Below are positions 30,483 to 42,098 of a DNA stretch of 64,000 nt, one piece after another. The notes under the pieces were generated by a model, which searched no databases, was not told the origin of the DNA, and worked only from the letters and a program-made list of their open reading frames with translations. Numbering within the stretch: the stretch's first letter is position 1; the number at the start of each line of letters is the position of its first letter. Source of the DNA: Bathynomus jamesi (lineage: Eukaryota; Arthropoda; Malacostraca; Isopoda; Cirolanidae); the NCBI GenBank assembly GCA_023014485.1, contig JAJOZX010000089.1, forward strand, positions 278,501 through 342,500, in the 5' to 3' direction. Made by a program: the position numbers and the translations under genes.

Positions 30483-32614
30483 AACATAAGAAATTTATGT
30501 AAAAACTGCCTGTACATTGGCAACGACCAATTTTTACAAAACTAAATAATTATCAATTTAAAACTAATTAATTATCGATTTAAAACTAAAGATAGAATCT
30601 CTGGATCCAGAGGATCAAGTCATAATAGACTACTATCCACAAATATGTTACACTCTATATCTATTTATAACCGACATGCAAATATATCAGATCCAAAGAA
30701 TCCAGTCAATTTCATTACGGTATCCATCAATACTAGTACCTTGCCAACGAAAAATAAGTCACGGTACATATCGATTGCGGACCAAGTCAAAATTTACATA
30801 TACATTACAATATATATACTTAGGAGGAAAAATGTAGGTGTGGCTGTAAAGACTGTACAGTAATGTAGAAATGTGTGTGCACCCATTTTGGGTCTCCCAT
30901 TTCAAGGTGTTTGTGGGGCAAGCGAAGATCATGAGTTTTTCAATAACTCACAGTACTATGGGGGGCACCGCTCGGCAGAGGAATATCTTTAAATGGGGTG
31001 TGTAAGGACAGAGAGTATCCCCTAACCCAAGATGCTGCCTCCCTATATCCCACAACACTTGTGTTGAGCTGTGGGATCTATCACCACAAAGCATTAATTT
31101 TACTACCTTAAACTATACCCAATCTATGAACATGTGCATCTAATCGATTTTTAAACATGTTTATAGACGTGCTACTAATTACTTCTACCGGCAAACTATT
31201 CCAGCTATTTACTATTCTATGCGTAAAAAAGTTTTTGGCAACTGCTGTCTCGAACCTTCTACTTGTCAACTTACACCCGTTATTTCTAGTCCTATTATAT
31301 TGAGATATTTCGAAAAAGCTATCTCTATCTACGTTATCGAACCCATTCATAATTTTGAAAACCTGGATTAGATCACCCCTTAGCCTCCTAGTCTCGAGTG
31401 TAGTCAATTTTAACTCCTTAAGCCTATCCTCGTACGACTTTGACCTAAGAGAGGGAATCATCTAACTTGCTCGTCTTTGAACTCTTTCGATTTTATATAT
31501 ATCTTTGCGCATATGCGGATTCCAAAATTGGACCGCGTACTCCAAATGGGGTCTAACTAATGATTTATAAAGATTAACTATAATATCGCGCGATTTGTAC
31601 TCAAAATTCCAAGCTATAAAACCTAACACTTTGTTCGCCTTATTGACCGCTGCTGTACTTTGTTTCGCTACTTTTAAATCACCAGTGACTATAACTCCTA
31701 AATCTTTTTCCTGCTCTACGCTTGTTAAATTTTTCCCTGACATACTATACGCAAAATTACCGTTACGCGAGCCTATATGCAAAATTTTGCACTTATCCAC
31801 GTTAAATCTCATTTGCCATGTGACTGACCAATCAACGATTTTATTCAGATCTTCTGGATTTTACCTCTATCTTCGTCATTAATCGCCCTATCACCCAGCT
31901 TCGTGTCATCCGCAAACTTTGAAACTGTACTGACTAGGCGACATCTAAATCGTTAATATATATAAGAAAAAGCAAGGGGCCCAATACAGAACCCGAGGAA
32001 CGCCACTCGCTACATTAGCCCAACACGACTCCGCCTATCAAGACCACCCTCTGTTTCCTACCTCGCAACCACTCTTCTATCCAATTTATTACTACCCCCT
32101 GATTCCAGAGCCTTAGTTTTTTCAATGAGTCTTTTGTGCGGCACGGTGTCAAACGCTTTTTGAAAATCTAAATACACTATATCAACCCCGATGTCTATCG
32201 TAAACGTCAACCACGCTTTGAAAAAATTCTAAAAGATTAGTTAAGCAAGATGTTTCGCCTAAAACCGTGCTGCGTATTTCTAAGTTATGCAATTCTAAGT
32301 GTTCGAGTATACGATCCCTAATTATTGATTCCAGTACCTACAACAGACGTTAAACTGATTGGCCTATAATTTCCGCCGCACCTTTATCGCCTTTCTTAAA
32401 GATAGGTGTTACGTTTGTTAACTTGAAATTATCTGGTACGCACCCCTCAGAAATAGACGCATTAAAAATCTTTGTTAGCGGCACAACAATGCTATCTTTT
32501 AATTCTTTTAGTTGTATGAGATATATGGAATCCGGCCCCGGAGATTTACGCGTTTTCATTTTATCAATATAGCGCATTACCTCCCCTTCACTAACCACTA
32601 TATTATCCAAAATA

Positions 32615-33572
32615 AGCACACCGGATAAAAAATTAGTCACCCCTCAGAATGTACCTAATAACGTGTGACGGCGCCTCTGGCCTTGATAACCGCACGAATC
32701 CGGCGAGGCAGAGACTCTACGAGGTTGTGCATGTACTGAACATCGATTTGCTGCCACTCGTTCATCAGCCGGTCCCGAAGTTCCGCCAGAGTCCGTGGGT
32801 GTCTATTCCTGCGCTTCACTTTCTGTTTCCAGCCTGAACAACACCTTCGACGCATTCAGGATTAAAGGCTTCATTGGACCTGCGATGTACTCGTCGCCTC
32901 CCATCATTGGAGAACAAACAAAAACGGGACTCATCGGACCAAATTACACGTTTCCAATCTGCCGCAGTCCGGTTTTTGTGCCTCTGAGCCCATTTATAAC
33001 GTGCCAATTTGTGACTTGCTGTTAACAGCGGCCTCTTCCGTGGTACCCTGCTCCAGATGTCCATCGCATGCAGTTCTCGTCGCAATGTCCGTTCGGAAAT
33101 TGGTCGCTGGAGAACCTCATTGGTTTCTTGGAGCAATTGTTCTCTGGTTTGAAAACGATTTGCAGTTACTAGACGAGAAACATGGCGGCGGCCCCTATTG
33201 TCGAGAATTGTTTTCCGGCCACAGTTACGCCGTCGATTTCAGTTGATTGCGAACTACACCACTCTTTGTAAACTCGCTGGACAGTACGCGTTGACACACC
33301 AACAAATTGGGCTACTTCAGACATTGTGTCCGTGGGCTCTGCCAAACACGATGGCTCCTTTTTGCCACTGAGTAACGTCTGCCTCACGACCCATTTTCAG
33401 ACTATATCCAACACACACTTTGTTCTTCACCACCTCACGAAACAGATCTGATCCTGTGTGCTACGTCACCGCTACTTGTCACTTACCAATGCTACATCAG
33501 CGCCCTCTGTGTGACCTTGAACTTCCTACTATCGGTGCTATTAGGGGTGACTAATTTTTTGTCCGGTGTGCT
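32615..33572 (-). mobile_element. Tc1-like transposon inserted in the CR1 ORF2
   Basis: Termini AGCACACCGGAYAAAAAATT and complement, flanked by TA at 32613-32614 and 33573-33574. The 958-bp element lies on the minus strand like its host LINE. LINE coding sequence resumes directly on both sides, so the insertion followed LINE integration. Confidence 0.93.
32655..33387 (-). pseudogene. Tc1-type transposase with internal deletion
   Basis: The N-terminus carries a helix-turn-helix (MSEVAQFVGVSTRTVQRVYK), then RPISERTLRRELHAMDIWSR and KRVIWSDESRFCLF with the first catalytic Asp. After EAFNPECVEGVVQAG the frame jumps to RNRHPRTLAELRDRLMNEWQ and DVQYMHNLVESLPRRIRAVI, the usual C-terminus. The stretch holding the second Asp and the Glu of the DD34E triad is gone. 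A frameshift also separates the first two blocks. Confidence 0.88.
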
Positions 33573-34869
33573 TATTACCACTATGGATTATGTCTATGAC
33601 CGTAGGGATATTCGTTACATCTTCTATAGTAAAAACTGACGTAAAAAATTCGTTTAGCAAGGTAGCCATTTCCTTGTTTTCAGAAACTAGATCTCCGTTT
33701 ACATTTTTCAAAGGCCCCAAGACACTTTACTGGATTTCTATTATTGACGTATTGAAAGAATCGCTTGGGGTTTTCTTTACCGTCAAGAGCTATGGAGATT
33801 TCAAGTTCGCGCTTGGACTTTTTTATTACACTTTTCGCTTCACGCCTTCGAGATATGTAGTTGTTTCGTAACCACAAATTGTCTTTATCGCACTTATGTA
33901 GCCTATAAGCCCTATCTCTACTCTTTATAATGTCTCGTACTCTAGAAGTAAACCACAAGGGCTTGTTGTTTTCTTTCGCACGCTTAATTTTGTACGGTAC
34001 ACATTCCTCATTTATAGTCCTAAATACTGTTTCGAACGATTCCCACATTAGTTTTGCGTTGGAGTTCCCCATTATGTTTTCCCAATTGACGTGTGACATT
34101 TATTTCGAAATTTACCAAAGTCTGCGTGCTGGAAGTTAGAAATTTTAGTCGAGTTAGTTGGTTTCGAGTGACTTACTGAGAGGACAAACTCTACCATATT
34201 GTGATCGCTATTGCTTAACGGTTCTATTACTTGAAGATCAGTAATTAGCCTATCATCCGTAGTTATTACTAAATCTAAAATACTGTCCAACCTCGTAGGT
34301 TCCCCAACCTTTTGAATAAGAAAGCTATCCTCGAGAAAATTAACTAAACGATTACCTTCCGCGTCTCCCTGCATTGTATCGTAATTCACGTTGGCGCAAT
34401 TAAAGTCACCCATAACTAAAGCCTGCTCACTACCTATTATTCTCTTTAGTTCACGATATAACGCTTCGTCCGTATCAGCTGTTTGATTAGGGGGCCTATA
34501 TATAACCGCAACAAGTTTGAAATCGTTCAATTTAAGTTCTGCTATAGTCGAATCTATCGGTTCTGAATTGAGTGCTTTACTTCTATAACGTTCGCAATAT
34601 TATCTTTGATATACAACATAACACCGCCTCCTCGCCTACCTATTCTGTTTTTAACAAAAAGTCTATAACCTTTAATTTGATACTCCCCTACAAAGTCACG
34701 TGTTTCAGTGCTAAGCCACGATTCACTTATCGCAATTAATCATAGTCTTTACAAGCAATTAAAGAAAAAAATTCGTTTATTTTATTTCGTAGGCTACGAG
34801 CATTAAGGATATAACCTTCAAATTGTTTGTAATTGCGACACCTTCGCGAGCGCAGGGGAAATTTGTGAA

Positions 34870-35790
34870 TTTACGCTGGGACCGTTCGAGTTACGGCAGC
34901 CTGAAAAGAAGAGACAGTATTATGAAATAGTCTTCCTAAACGCGCAGCTCCAACGTCATTAAGATGAAGTCCATCTCGTGGAACAAGTCCCTCCTGCCGT
35001 AGAAACTGTTCCAAAAATTCGCAAAATGCACTCCTTCCTGTTGGCAGAGACTTTAGGTTATTGTTAATATAGGTCGCCTTGCTGTAGAAATCGTTTCGTT
35101 GGATAATTCGAGGAAGTATACCTGTTAAACAATCTTATTAGTTTTTTCCTTTAGTCGCTCTATAAGTCCCTGTACCCGCCAGCAGTTCTTCCGATCTAGA
35201 ATTTAAAACGTTATTAGTACCGACATGAATAACATACGTTGTGTCCTCGGCGGTACCGTCTGTAAAATGTCAACACTATTAGTTATATCCTCCACCCTTG
35301 CACCAGGGTAGCAGTAACGGCGCCTACGACGAGGGTTTCTCCCACAGAATTCCTCGAGCTGCCTTCGAACAATGGAATCGCCAACGAGTCGTATTTCCGG
35401 TTCATCAGCATCTTCGAAACCTAAAACAGAAAACTTATTGTTTGTTATTACTGGTAGACAAGTCTTAGTTTCTCAATGGGGCCCATTACGCACTCGAACG
35501 AAGGGTTGGGAACTAGGAGAAGAGAGGGCTATTAATACTATTTATATTATTAGTAGAAATGAGGCAGAGGGGTCGTAACTGGAGTCTCATGGGATTCAAT
35601 TTTGCCGTCAGGAGCATCACGCTTTCTTCAAGCCTCACCTGGCCTCCCTCTTACGTTGTAACTCGTTCCTCAGGACTTCCATGCTTGAGCACCACCAGCA
35701 AACTAACTGTTCATTATTATTAGCCATTGTAAACGCGTAAGCGGCAAATTTCCCTTCACAGCGACTGCAAGTACTTGACGGGGGTGCCAT
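34870..35790 (-). pseudogene. CR1 ORF1 with SGNH-type motif
   Basis: Begins MAPPSSTCSRCEGKFAAYA (ATG at 35790), a Cys-x-x-Cys knuckle, followed by a second CWWCSSMEVLRNEL stretch. Further on, TYVIHVGTNNVLNSR near 35245-35200 matches the block that carries the Asn of SGNH hydrolases. Stop codons and indels interrupt it. In CR1-clade LINEs this ORF1 is thought to bind RNA and hydrolyse esters. There is an A-homopolymer at its 5' border (35808-35825). Confidence 0.75.
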
Positions 35791-35825
35791 GCTTTTAACT
35801 AGTTAAAAAACAAAAAAAAAAAAAA

Positions 35826-36405
35826 ACGAGCGTTTGGAAATTAATAAATTACAACGTAGGTCTACCGCGTGCTTATTGTGCCGTCACCTGCGTAAACCCG
35901 CAAAAATTTTGAAACGCAGAAACAGGTTCTTGTAACACAATTTATACTAAATGAATATATAATTAAGCTACCGACGAAAGCTATGTTAAAGAAAAAGTAT
36001 TAAATGAAACTTATCTGTCCGCTGTTTACCGACTTAATCCCTTTTTCCCCACGGTGTGTGAAGAGAAAATGAACCTTAAACCTCGTTTCTGATAGATTTG
36101 AAAAACAACAAAGGCAAACCAAGGGAATTTCAACCTTATGAAACCTCGTGTAGTAATAGATTTGGGAACAAACAAGGCACTAGCCTTGCCTTGGTTTAGT
36201 CAAGTAATATAGCAATGAATAAATTCAATAAATTAAATATATTCGTTAATGAATGATTAGTAACACGAAGTAATTTAGTTAAGAATAAAAAAAAAAAGTG
36301 TTTGGTGCAGACACACTTGAACGAAAACCACTTATTCACTTGGTAACACTGGACACTCGATAAAAAACACGTCTGTTCACAAGTAAAGACTGATCACGAC
36401 TCCAT
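35826..36405. other. AT-rich DNA without a recognised gene
   Basis: Two similar stretches containing AAACCTCGT and GATTTGRRAACAA occur near 36080 and 36145, suggesting a local duplication. Nothing else is supported. Confidence 0.35.
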
Positions 36406-36426
36406 AATATATATATATATATAAAT

Positions 36427-36605
36427 AACGACGCTTGTGTAAAAGAGCGTTCCGCACAAGATGAGGAGGGAGAACGAACAAATGAAAAATGAGGTACCTC
36501 CCGGGAATCGAACCCGGGATCATCCGATTGCCGGTACCTCATTTTTCACTTGTTCGTTCTCCCTTCTCATCTTGTGCGGAACGCTCTTCTACACAAGCGT
36601 CGTTC
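36427..36605. repeat. Palindrome with a tRNA-like T-arm at its centre (locus 1)
   Basis: Arms of about 72 bp (AACGACGCTTGTGTAAAAGA at the left, complement at the right) surround a 34-bp centre containing CCGGGAATCGAACCCGGG, the complement of a tRNA T-arm. The arm sequence is the same family as the repeats at 38 and 41 kb. (TA)n lies to the left. Confidence 0.85.
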
Positions 36606-36665
36606 TTTACATTAATTATACTGTGTTGTTTGGTTAAAAAAAAAAATATATACGGTATATATATA

Positions 36666-38046
36666 CAGTGCCCGCGAAAAGTATCCGATCACCCTGGAAA
36701 TTTGTATTTTTTACATAAAAAACAATGTTTAAATGTATACTAACCTTATATTAGTATTTTGTCATCTGTCCTTGGTTGGATGACTTGTTCTAGACGTTTT
36801 GGCATGGATTTAATCAAGTTTTGACAAACTTCCACTGATATTTCCTTGCACCATACCTTTTGATGGCTTCTTGTAATTTTTCGACTGAGCCAGTGTCGTG
36901 GCATTCAACCTTATTTTTTATTAGCCACATATTTTCTATCGGATTGAGATCTGGACTATTACAGGCCAATCCAAAATATCAAATTTATTGTCAGTAATCC
37001 ATTTTGTCACTATTTGGCCCTGTGACATGGTGCACCATCATGCATGTATGTTTTTGTCCTTTGGATTGCCATTGCCATTGGAAGTTTATCCTGTAGCATT
37101 GCTAAATACCGTGCACCATTCATAGTTGTGTTCTTCGGAAGAAAAATATAGGTTTCCACGCCCATAGTAACCGAAACAACCCAAACCATCACACTTGGAA
37201 GGTGTTTCATTGTCTTTAGGGTGTATTTAGGTCCATCCTATTTGAGACCAATGGGCCGACGAACCTTTTTTGGACAACTTCTGAATGTCAAAAATGTCGA
37301 CTCATCACTAAATAAACCTTCTTCCAGTCATCAACAGTCCAATGAATATATTTTTTACAAAATGCGACACGTTTTTTTACGCATTTTTTCATTAATGAAC
37401 GGTTTCTTAGCAGCATGGCGAGATGGTAATCCGAGTTCTTTTGGAGCCGCTCCTGGATAGTTCGTTCAGAAACACCAGATAACAAATTATTCATATTAAA
37501 TTTTATTTCTTTCGCAGTTATTGTTGGGTTTTTCAATACTAAACGTTTCATAAGTTTGTCTGTTCGTGAATTTGTTTTTCTCGGTCTGCCAGATCGTTTT
37601 TTAGGGACTGGCGTGGTTAGGCCGGCATTGTTCTTAGCCCGTGAAACCCCCATAAATTAACGGTACTTTGGGATATGTTTAATTCCTTAGCTATCTGTCT
37701 CTGTGATTTCCCACATGTATGCAAAGCAACAATAGCACCTCGACAATCACTCTAAGTGTTTTTTAGCACACATTATATATAAATTTTATTTACACCACTT
37801 CTGTAAAAAAATAATAAATATCAATAAATTTACACAACAGTGAAATCTGACAACTTTGAGACAGCCACCCGCAACGAAGGCTACCAGAACACTAATTTGA
37901 GAATGCGTTGGATAGCTCTCATATCAGCGAGCAACCTCAAAGTTACCAGATGTCGCTAGAACAAATAGAAAGTGAATTATGTGTCTCTGAATATCAAGGG
38001 AAAATATTGTATTTTCTGAGTGATCGGATACTTTTCGCGGGCACTG
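36666..38046 (-). mobile_element. Tc1-like transposon with 27-bp terminal repeats
   Basis: CAGTGCCCGCGAAAAGTATC starts both ends (about 27 bp), with TA at 36664-36665 and 38047-38048 inside (TA)n. Length 1,381 bp, near the size of a complete Tc1 element. Confidence 0.94.
36780..37653 (-). pseudogene. Tc1-type transposase, frameshifted
   Basis: Blocks in order: RSGRPRKTNSRTDKLMKRL, NPTITAKEIKFNMNN with VSERTIQERLQ, CKKYIHWTVDDWKKV, the PSVMVWVVSVTMGVETYIF strand, TYMHDGAPCHRAK with the second catalytic Asp, then NKFDILDWP before a frame change near 36960, where a PDLNPIEN-like motif would be expected. Frameshifts also lie near 37290 and 37215, and several stops occur after 37010. It covers nearly the whole DD34E transposase but cannot be expressed intact. 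Confidence 0.86.
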
Positions 38047-38138
38047 TATATATATATATATATATATATGAATAGAAACGACGTAAATAAGGAGCGTCTC
38101 TGCACACGGGGAAGAGAAATAACGAATAAATGAAAAAT

Positions 38139-38215
38139 GAGGCGAACCGCCCGGGAATCGAACCCAGGGCCTTCCAATTGCCGGTTGGATGCGCTACCAT
38201 TACACTACGGACCTC
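38139..38215 (-). tRNA. tRNA-like sequence, probably pseudogene or SINE-type head
   Basis: The complement has A-box TAGTGTAATGG, a 5-bp anticodon stem TCCAA/TTGGA with loop CCGGCAA, and T-arm/B-box text GGGTTCGATTCCCGGG. The acceptor strands pair poorly and position 33 would be C instead of T. It is therefore a polymerase III promoter-like relic and not a working tRNA. Confidence 0.55.
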
Positions 38216-38564
38216 GATCAATCATAAATCGAAATTCTCCTACATAGGGCAGAAACCAATGCCCTGAGAGGGCACCCTCGCAAATCGTGAATATGTGCAT
38301 TTAACTGCAATGACACACGCAGTATATAAATGAATAGAAACGACGTAAATAAGGAGCGTCTCTGCACACGGGGAAGAGAAATAACGAATAAATGAAAAAT
38401 GAGGCGAACCGCCCGTGTGCAGAGCGCTCCTTATTTACGTCGTTTCTATCATTTATATACTGCGTGGTCATTGCAGTTAAATGCACATATTCACGATTTG
38501 CGAGGGTGCCTCTCAGGGCATTGGTTTCTGCCCTATGTAGGAGAATTTCGATTTATGATTGATC

Positions 38565-38641
38565 GAGGTCCGTAGTGTAATGGTAGCGCATCCAACCGGC
38601 AATTGGAAGGCCCTGGGTTCGATTCCCGGGCGGTTCGCCTC
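38565..38641 (+). tRNA. tRNA-like sequence, inverted partner of 38139-38215
   Basis: Exact or near-exact complement of the left tRNA-like core, in the right arm of the palindrome. Same A-box, anticodon stem and B-box, and same weak acceptor stem. Confidence 0.55.
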
Positions 38642-38736
38642 ATTTTTCATTTATTCGTTATTTCTCTTCCCCGTGTGCAGAGACGCTCCTTATTTACGTC
38701 GTTTCTATTCATTTATATACTGCGTGGTCATTGCAG

Positions 38737-38740
<4 letters not shown>

Positions 38741-38796
<56 letters not shown>
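38741..38796. repeat. (AT)n microsatellite
   Basis: TA/AT dinucleotides between the palindrome and the next mariner-type element. Confidence 0.95.
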
Positions 38797-40145
38797 CCGG
38801 GTGAACCAAAAGTAGGTGGACAGTAGATTGAATAGGGTTTGTGTTATATTATATTATAACTATGGTGTTTGTGTTATATATTATATATAACTAAATTTAT
38901 TTAAATTAATCTTTTTTCTTTTCAGATAGTTCAGGGAACCATAATGGCAAATATCTAAATACTGATGCCATAAAATGGTGTTAAAAGAGTATTGGAAATC
39001 TCAAAATACTGAAACTGTAGAACAAAATGGGTTGAAACATTTGGTACTCAAGCCCCAAAGAGACAAACCATTTACCGCATTTCGTGACAAATTTGATGCC
39101 ACTGGCTCAATTCTTAATGCCCCAAGAACTGGTCGACCCCAAAACAGTTTGCACAGAGGACAATAAGCAACTTGTTGCCGAAGCATTTGTTCACAGTCCC
39201 AAAAAGTCCACCAGAAGAGCCTCAACAGAACTGGACATTTCACAACCTATTATACGAATTCTGAAATCTATTGGGTTGAAAGCTTATCGTCCACGGCTAA
39301 TTCATGCTTATTGGAGGATGACCCAGACAGGCGGCTGCAATTTAGTGAGATCATGCTGAACGAAATGAAGGAAATCCAATAATTTAGATAACATTGTGTG
39401 ACGATGAGGCTTCTTTCAAATTATCAGTTCGTTAACCGACATAACTGTGTTTGCTGGTATAGTGAGAACATGCATTTAACATTAGAGCAGCAACTAAACC
39501 AGCCTGGTGTCACTGTTTGGGGTGGTATTTCAAGTTCTGGTGTTTTAGGGCCAATTTTTGTTGATGGAACAGTCACAGGTGATAAGTATCTCGAAATTCT
39601 AATGAATGAAGTTGTTCCACACTTACAACAACAGCCTAATTCACATGACCTCTATTTCCAAACAAGATGGGGCCCCTCCACATTATTCAAGAGCAGTCCG
39701 TGAGTATCTTGATGAAACATTTCCCGAGAAATGGATCGGCCGAAGAGGTCCAATTGAATGGCCTGCACGTTCACCTGACTTTACCCCAATGGATTTTTTC
39801 TTTTGGGGAGTACTCAAGGACAAAGTTTATAGTCGAAAACCACGAAGTGTTGGTGATTTGAAAAATTACATCAGAGATGCATTTCAAGAAATTAATGCAC
39901 AAAGAAACTTGTGCAAAAATGTTTGTCGAAGTGTGAAAGGTAGACTTCAAAGCTGTGTAAATTGTGATGGACAGCAATTTGAGCACCTGCGTTGATAAAA
40001 TTTTCAGTGCTTTTGTATTGTATTGGTATAAGTTCATTTTTTTTTTATTTTGTATTATAGTATACAAAAAAATGAAATATAATTGTATATGTATTCTCAA
40101 AATAAACGTTATCATTTACTGTCCACCTACTTTTGGTTCACCCGG
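38797..40145 (+). mobile_element. Mariner-type transposon with 29-bp terminal repeats
   Basis: CCGGGTGAACCAAAAGTAGG at the left and its complement at the right, with TA at 38795-38796 and 40146-40147. The 1,349-bp element carries a nearly complete but frameshifted transposase on the plus strand. Confidence 0.94.
38975..39995 (+). pseudogene. Mariner-superfamily transposase (DUF4817-associated type), frameshifted
   Basis: N-terminus VLKEYWKSQNTETVEQNGLK, KFDATGSILNAPRTGRPQN and STRRASTELDISQPIIRILK (paired helix-turn-helix). Then a run of frame changes between 39340 and 39660 through VTVWGGISSSGVLGPIFVDG. The catalytic end is QDGAPPHYSRAVREYL, WPARSPDFTPMDFFFWGVLK and a C-terminus VNCDGQQFEHLR. 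The first catalytic Asp region near 39400 is degenerate (TLCDDEAS-like). Related to the proteins at 17.0 and 52.4 kb but a separate family. Confidence 0.87.
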
Positions 40146-40159
40146 TATATACGAATTTC

Positions 40160-40165
40160 ACAATT

Positions 40166-40221
<56 letters not shown>

Positions 40222-40233
40222 ATATATATACTA
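40160..40233. repeat. (CA)n and (TA)n microsatellite
   Basis: CA repeats 40165-40189 then TA repeats; separates two DNA transposons. Confidence 0.9.
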
Positions 40234-41017
40234 GGGGGCACTCAATATATTTTGCCCCCACCTTTTTTTCTTAGCTAAATAATTAAGAGGCCATTGGGCT
40301 GAAATGTCTTTCGGGGCGCAAGTTTGAACTTTCTGCGCTTCACATAACCGGATATTTCCAGTTTGAACCTCCCCTCCTTGTATAAAACCGTTTTAAACGC
40401 CCTTGTATAAAACCGATGGTTAACGCAGTTTCGAAAATGGCGTCTGACAGTGATGTGCGTCGTAAACAGAGAGCTGTTATCGAGTTCTTAACCGCAGAGA
40501 AGGAAACAATTGGAAATATTCACAAATGTCTACAAAACGTTAACGGAGATGATGATGTTGATCGAAGCACAGTTAGACGCTGATCTAAACGCGAGATCAT
40601 CGAAGAGGAGAGCCAACCTCGATGATGAGCCACGCAGCGGTCGCCCGGCATCGGCTGTGACATCTCACACTGTGCAACGTGCTAACAGCATCATTCGATC
40701 AAATCGGCGCGTCACATACAAGGAGCTATCACTGGAGCTAGGAATTAGTGAAGGAAGTGTGAATACAATAATTCAGCAACTGGGATACTCAGTGTGTTGA
40801 GGTGGCTCCAGCGGAACCCAGCGGACTTTTATCAGCAAGGAATAAAGGCCCTTGTTTCGAGGTGGAGGAAAGCTGTAAAAAAGGATGGAGACTGTGTGGA
40901 AAAATAGAAACTTGTAAAAAAAGGTATGCAACTACTTGTGTACAAAATTTCTGGAACTTACAAGAAACTTGGGGGGGGGGGGGGGAAAGGTGGGGCAAAA
41001 TATATTAAGTGGCCCTC
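40234..41017 (+). mobile_element. Mariner element (SETMAR/GVQW-like family), internally deleted
   Basis: Terminal repeats read GGGGGCACTCAATATATTTT and the complement of AATATATTAAGTGGCCCTC. A transposase start and end are joined with the catalytic middle missing. Left flank TA; right flank merges with (TG)n. Confidence 0.8.
40438..40905 (+). pseudogene. Mariner transposase N- and C-terminal remnants
   Basis: MASDSDVRRKQRAVIEFLTA and NIHKCLQNVNGDDDVDRST give the N-terminal DNA-binding domain. After frame changes comes LELGISEGSVNTIIQQLGY, and then, with no catalytic domain, a C-terminal DFYQQGIKALVSRWRKAVKK-like stretch. This is the architecture of the mariner group that also gave rise to SETMAR. 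It is a deletion derivative. Confidence 0.8.
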
Positions 41018-41067
41018 GTGTGTGTGTGTGTGTGTGGTGTGTGTATATATATATATATTTATTTTTT
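41018..41067. repeat. (TG)n and (TA)n microsatellite
   Basis: TG repeats 41019-41044, TA repeats to about 41060, then a T run. Confidence 0.9.
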
Positions 41068-41170
41068 TTTTAACTGCAAAGAACACGCAGTATAATTAAC
41101 GTAAAGAACGACGCTTGTAGAGGAGAACATTCCGCGCAAGATGAGGAGGGAGAACGAACAATGAAAAAAT

Positions 41171-41247
41171 GAGGTAACCACCCGGGAATCGAACCCGGGA
41201 TCTTCCGATTGCCGGTCAGATATGATAACCACTACACCATGGCCCTC
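41171..41247 (-). tRNA. tRNA-like core, unit 1 of locus 3
   Basis: The complement shows A-box TGGTGTAGTGG, anticodon stem TCTGA/TCGGA with loop CCGGCAA, and B-box GGTTCGATTCC in a perfect T-arm CCCGGGTTCGATTCCCGGG. The 5' part resembles eukaryotic tRNA-Val/Glu wording. Loop position 33 is C, so a working tRNA is unlikely. Confidence 0.55.
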
Positions 41248-41438
41248 ACTCGATCAGAAGTCGTAATTCTCCTACATACGCGCAGAAACCAATGCCCCGA
41301 GGGGGGCACCTCCCGCATGCCGCACCTTATATACATTTTAACTGCAAAGAACACGCAGTATAATTAACGTAAAGAACGACGCTTGTATAGGAGAACATTC
41401 CGCGCAAGATGAGGAGGGAGAACGAACAATGAAAAAAT

Positions 41439-41515
41439 GAGGTAACCACCCGGGAATCGAACCCGGGATCTTCCGATTGCCGGTCAGATATGATAACCAC
41501 TACACCATGGCCCTC
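41439..41515 (-). tRNA. tRNA-like core, unit 2 of locus 3
   Basis: Identical to the core at 41171-41247, displaced by one 268-bp period. Confidence 0.55.
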
Positions 41516-41952
41516 ACTCGATCAGAAGTCGTAATTCTCCTACATACGCGCAGAAACCAATGCCCCGAGGGGGGCACCTCCCGCATGCCGCACCTTATAT
41601 ACATTTTAACTGCAAAGAACACGCAGTATAATTAACGTAAAGAACGACGCTTGTATAGGAGAACATTCCGCGCAAGATGAGGAGGGAGAACGAACAATGA
41701 AAAAATGAGGTAACCACCCGGGAATCGAACCCTGGATCTTCGATTCCCGGGTGGCTACCTCATTTTTTCATTGCTCGTTCTCCCTCCTCATCTTGCGCGG
41801 AATGTTCTCCTATACAAGCGTCGTTCTTTACGTTAATTATACTGCGTGTTCTTTGCAGTTAAAATGTATATAAGGTGCGGCATACGGGAGGTGCCCCCCT
41901 CGGGGCATTGGTTTCTGCGCGTATGTAGGAGAATTACGACTTCTGATCGAGT

Positions 41953-42029
41953 GAGGACCATGGTGTAGTGGTTATCATATCTGACCGGCAATCGGAAGAT
42001 CTCGGGTTCGATTCCCGGGTGGTTACCTC
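41953..42029 (+). tRNA. tRNA-like core, inverted unit of locus 3
   Basis: Plus-strand counterpart of the units at 41171 and 41439, with GAGGACC at the start and TCTCGGG in the T-arm as its only visible differences. Confidence 0.55.
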
Positions 42030-42098
42030 ATTTTTCATTGTTCGTTCTCCCTCCTCATCTTGCGCGGAATGTTCTCCTATACAAGCGTCGTTCTTTAC

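Larger units (their letters stand above)
31108..34840 (-). pseudogene. CR1 ORF2: endonuclease and reverse transcriptase, broken
   Basis: The endonuclease half starts near 34840 (WLIAISESWL), then RIGRRGGGVMLYIKDN, VAVIYRPPNQTAD and LVMGDFNCANVNYD with SNSDHNMVEFVL, the APE-type catalytic signatures. A linker (WFTSRVRDIIKSRDRAYR) precedes the transcriptase: RKSPGPDSIYLIQLKE, the palm motif KFADDTKLGD near 31910, and KEKDLGVIV-like text. The C-terminal region reads VRPHLEYAVQFWNP and ends NRLDAHVHRLGIV. Frames change repeatedly, and the Tc1 insertion splits the region before the palm. All hallmark domains are visible in order. Confidence 0.88.
30850..35815 (-). mobile_element. Nearly full-length CR1-type LINE (second family)
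   Basis: Order on the minus strand: ORF1 (35790 down to about 34870), ORF2 endonuclease (about 34840-33700), reverse transcriptase (to about 31600), C-terminal domain (to 31108) and a 3' UTR to about 30850. There is no (GA)n tail and the sequence differs clearly from the GA-tailed family. It is interrupted by a Tc1 element at 32615-33572 and by multiple indels, so it is inactive. Confidence 0.88.
38070..38740. repeat. Palindromic tRNA-like repeat (locus 2)
   Basis: A 262-bp unit starting GAATAGAAACGACGTAAAT at 38070 repeats at 38332 but breaks off at 38414. The sequence then reverses and the complement runs to about 38740. The whole is an inverted repeat with arms of about 300 bp, each holding a tRNA-like core. 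It sits between (TA)n runs. Confidence 0.9.

Noticed and set aside
38139..42029. Functional tRNA gene cluster
   Set aside because: Acceptor stems pair poorly, loop position 33 is C, and the implied anticodon is not a usual eukaryotic one. Called tRNA-like instead.
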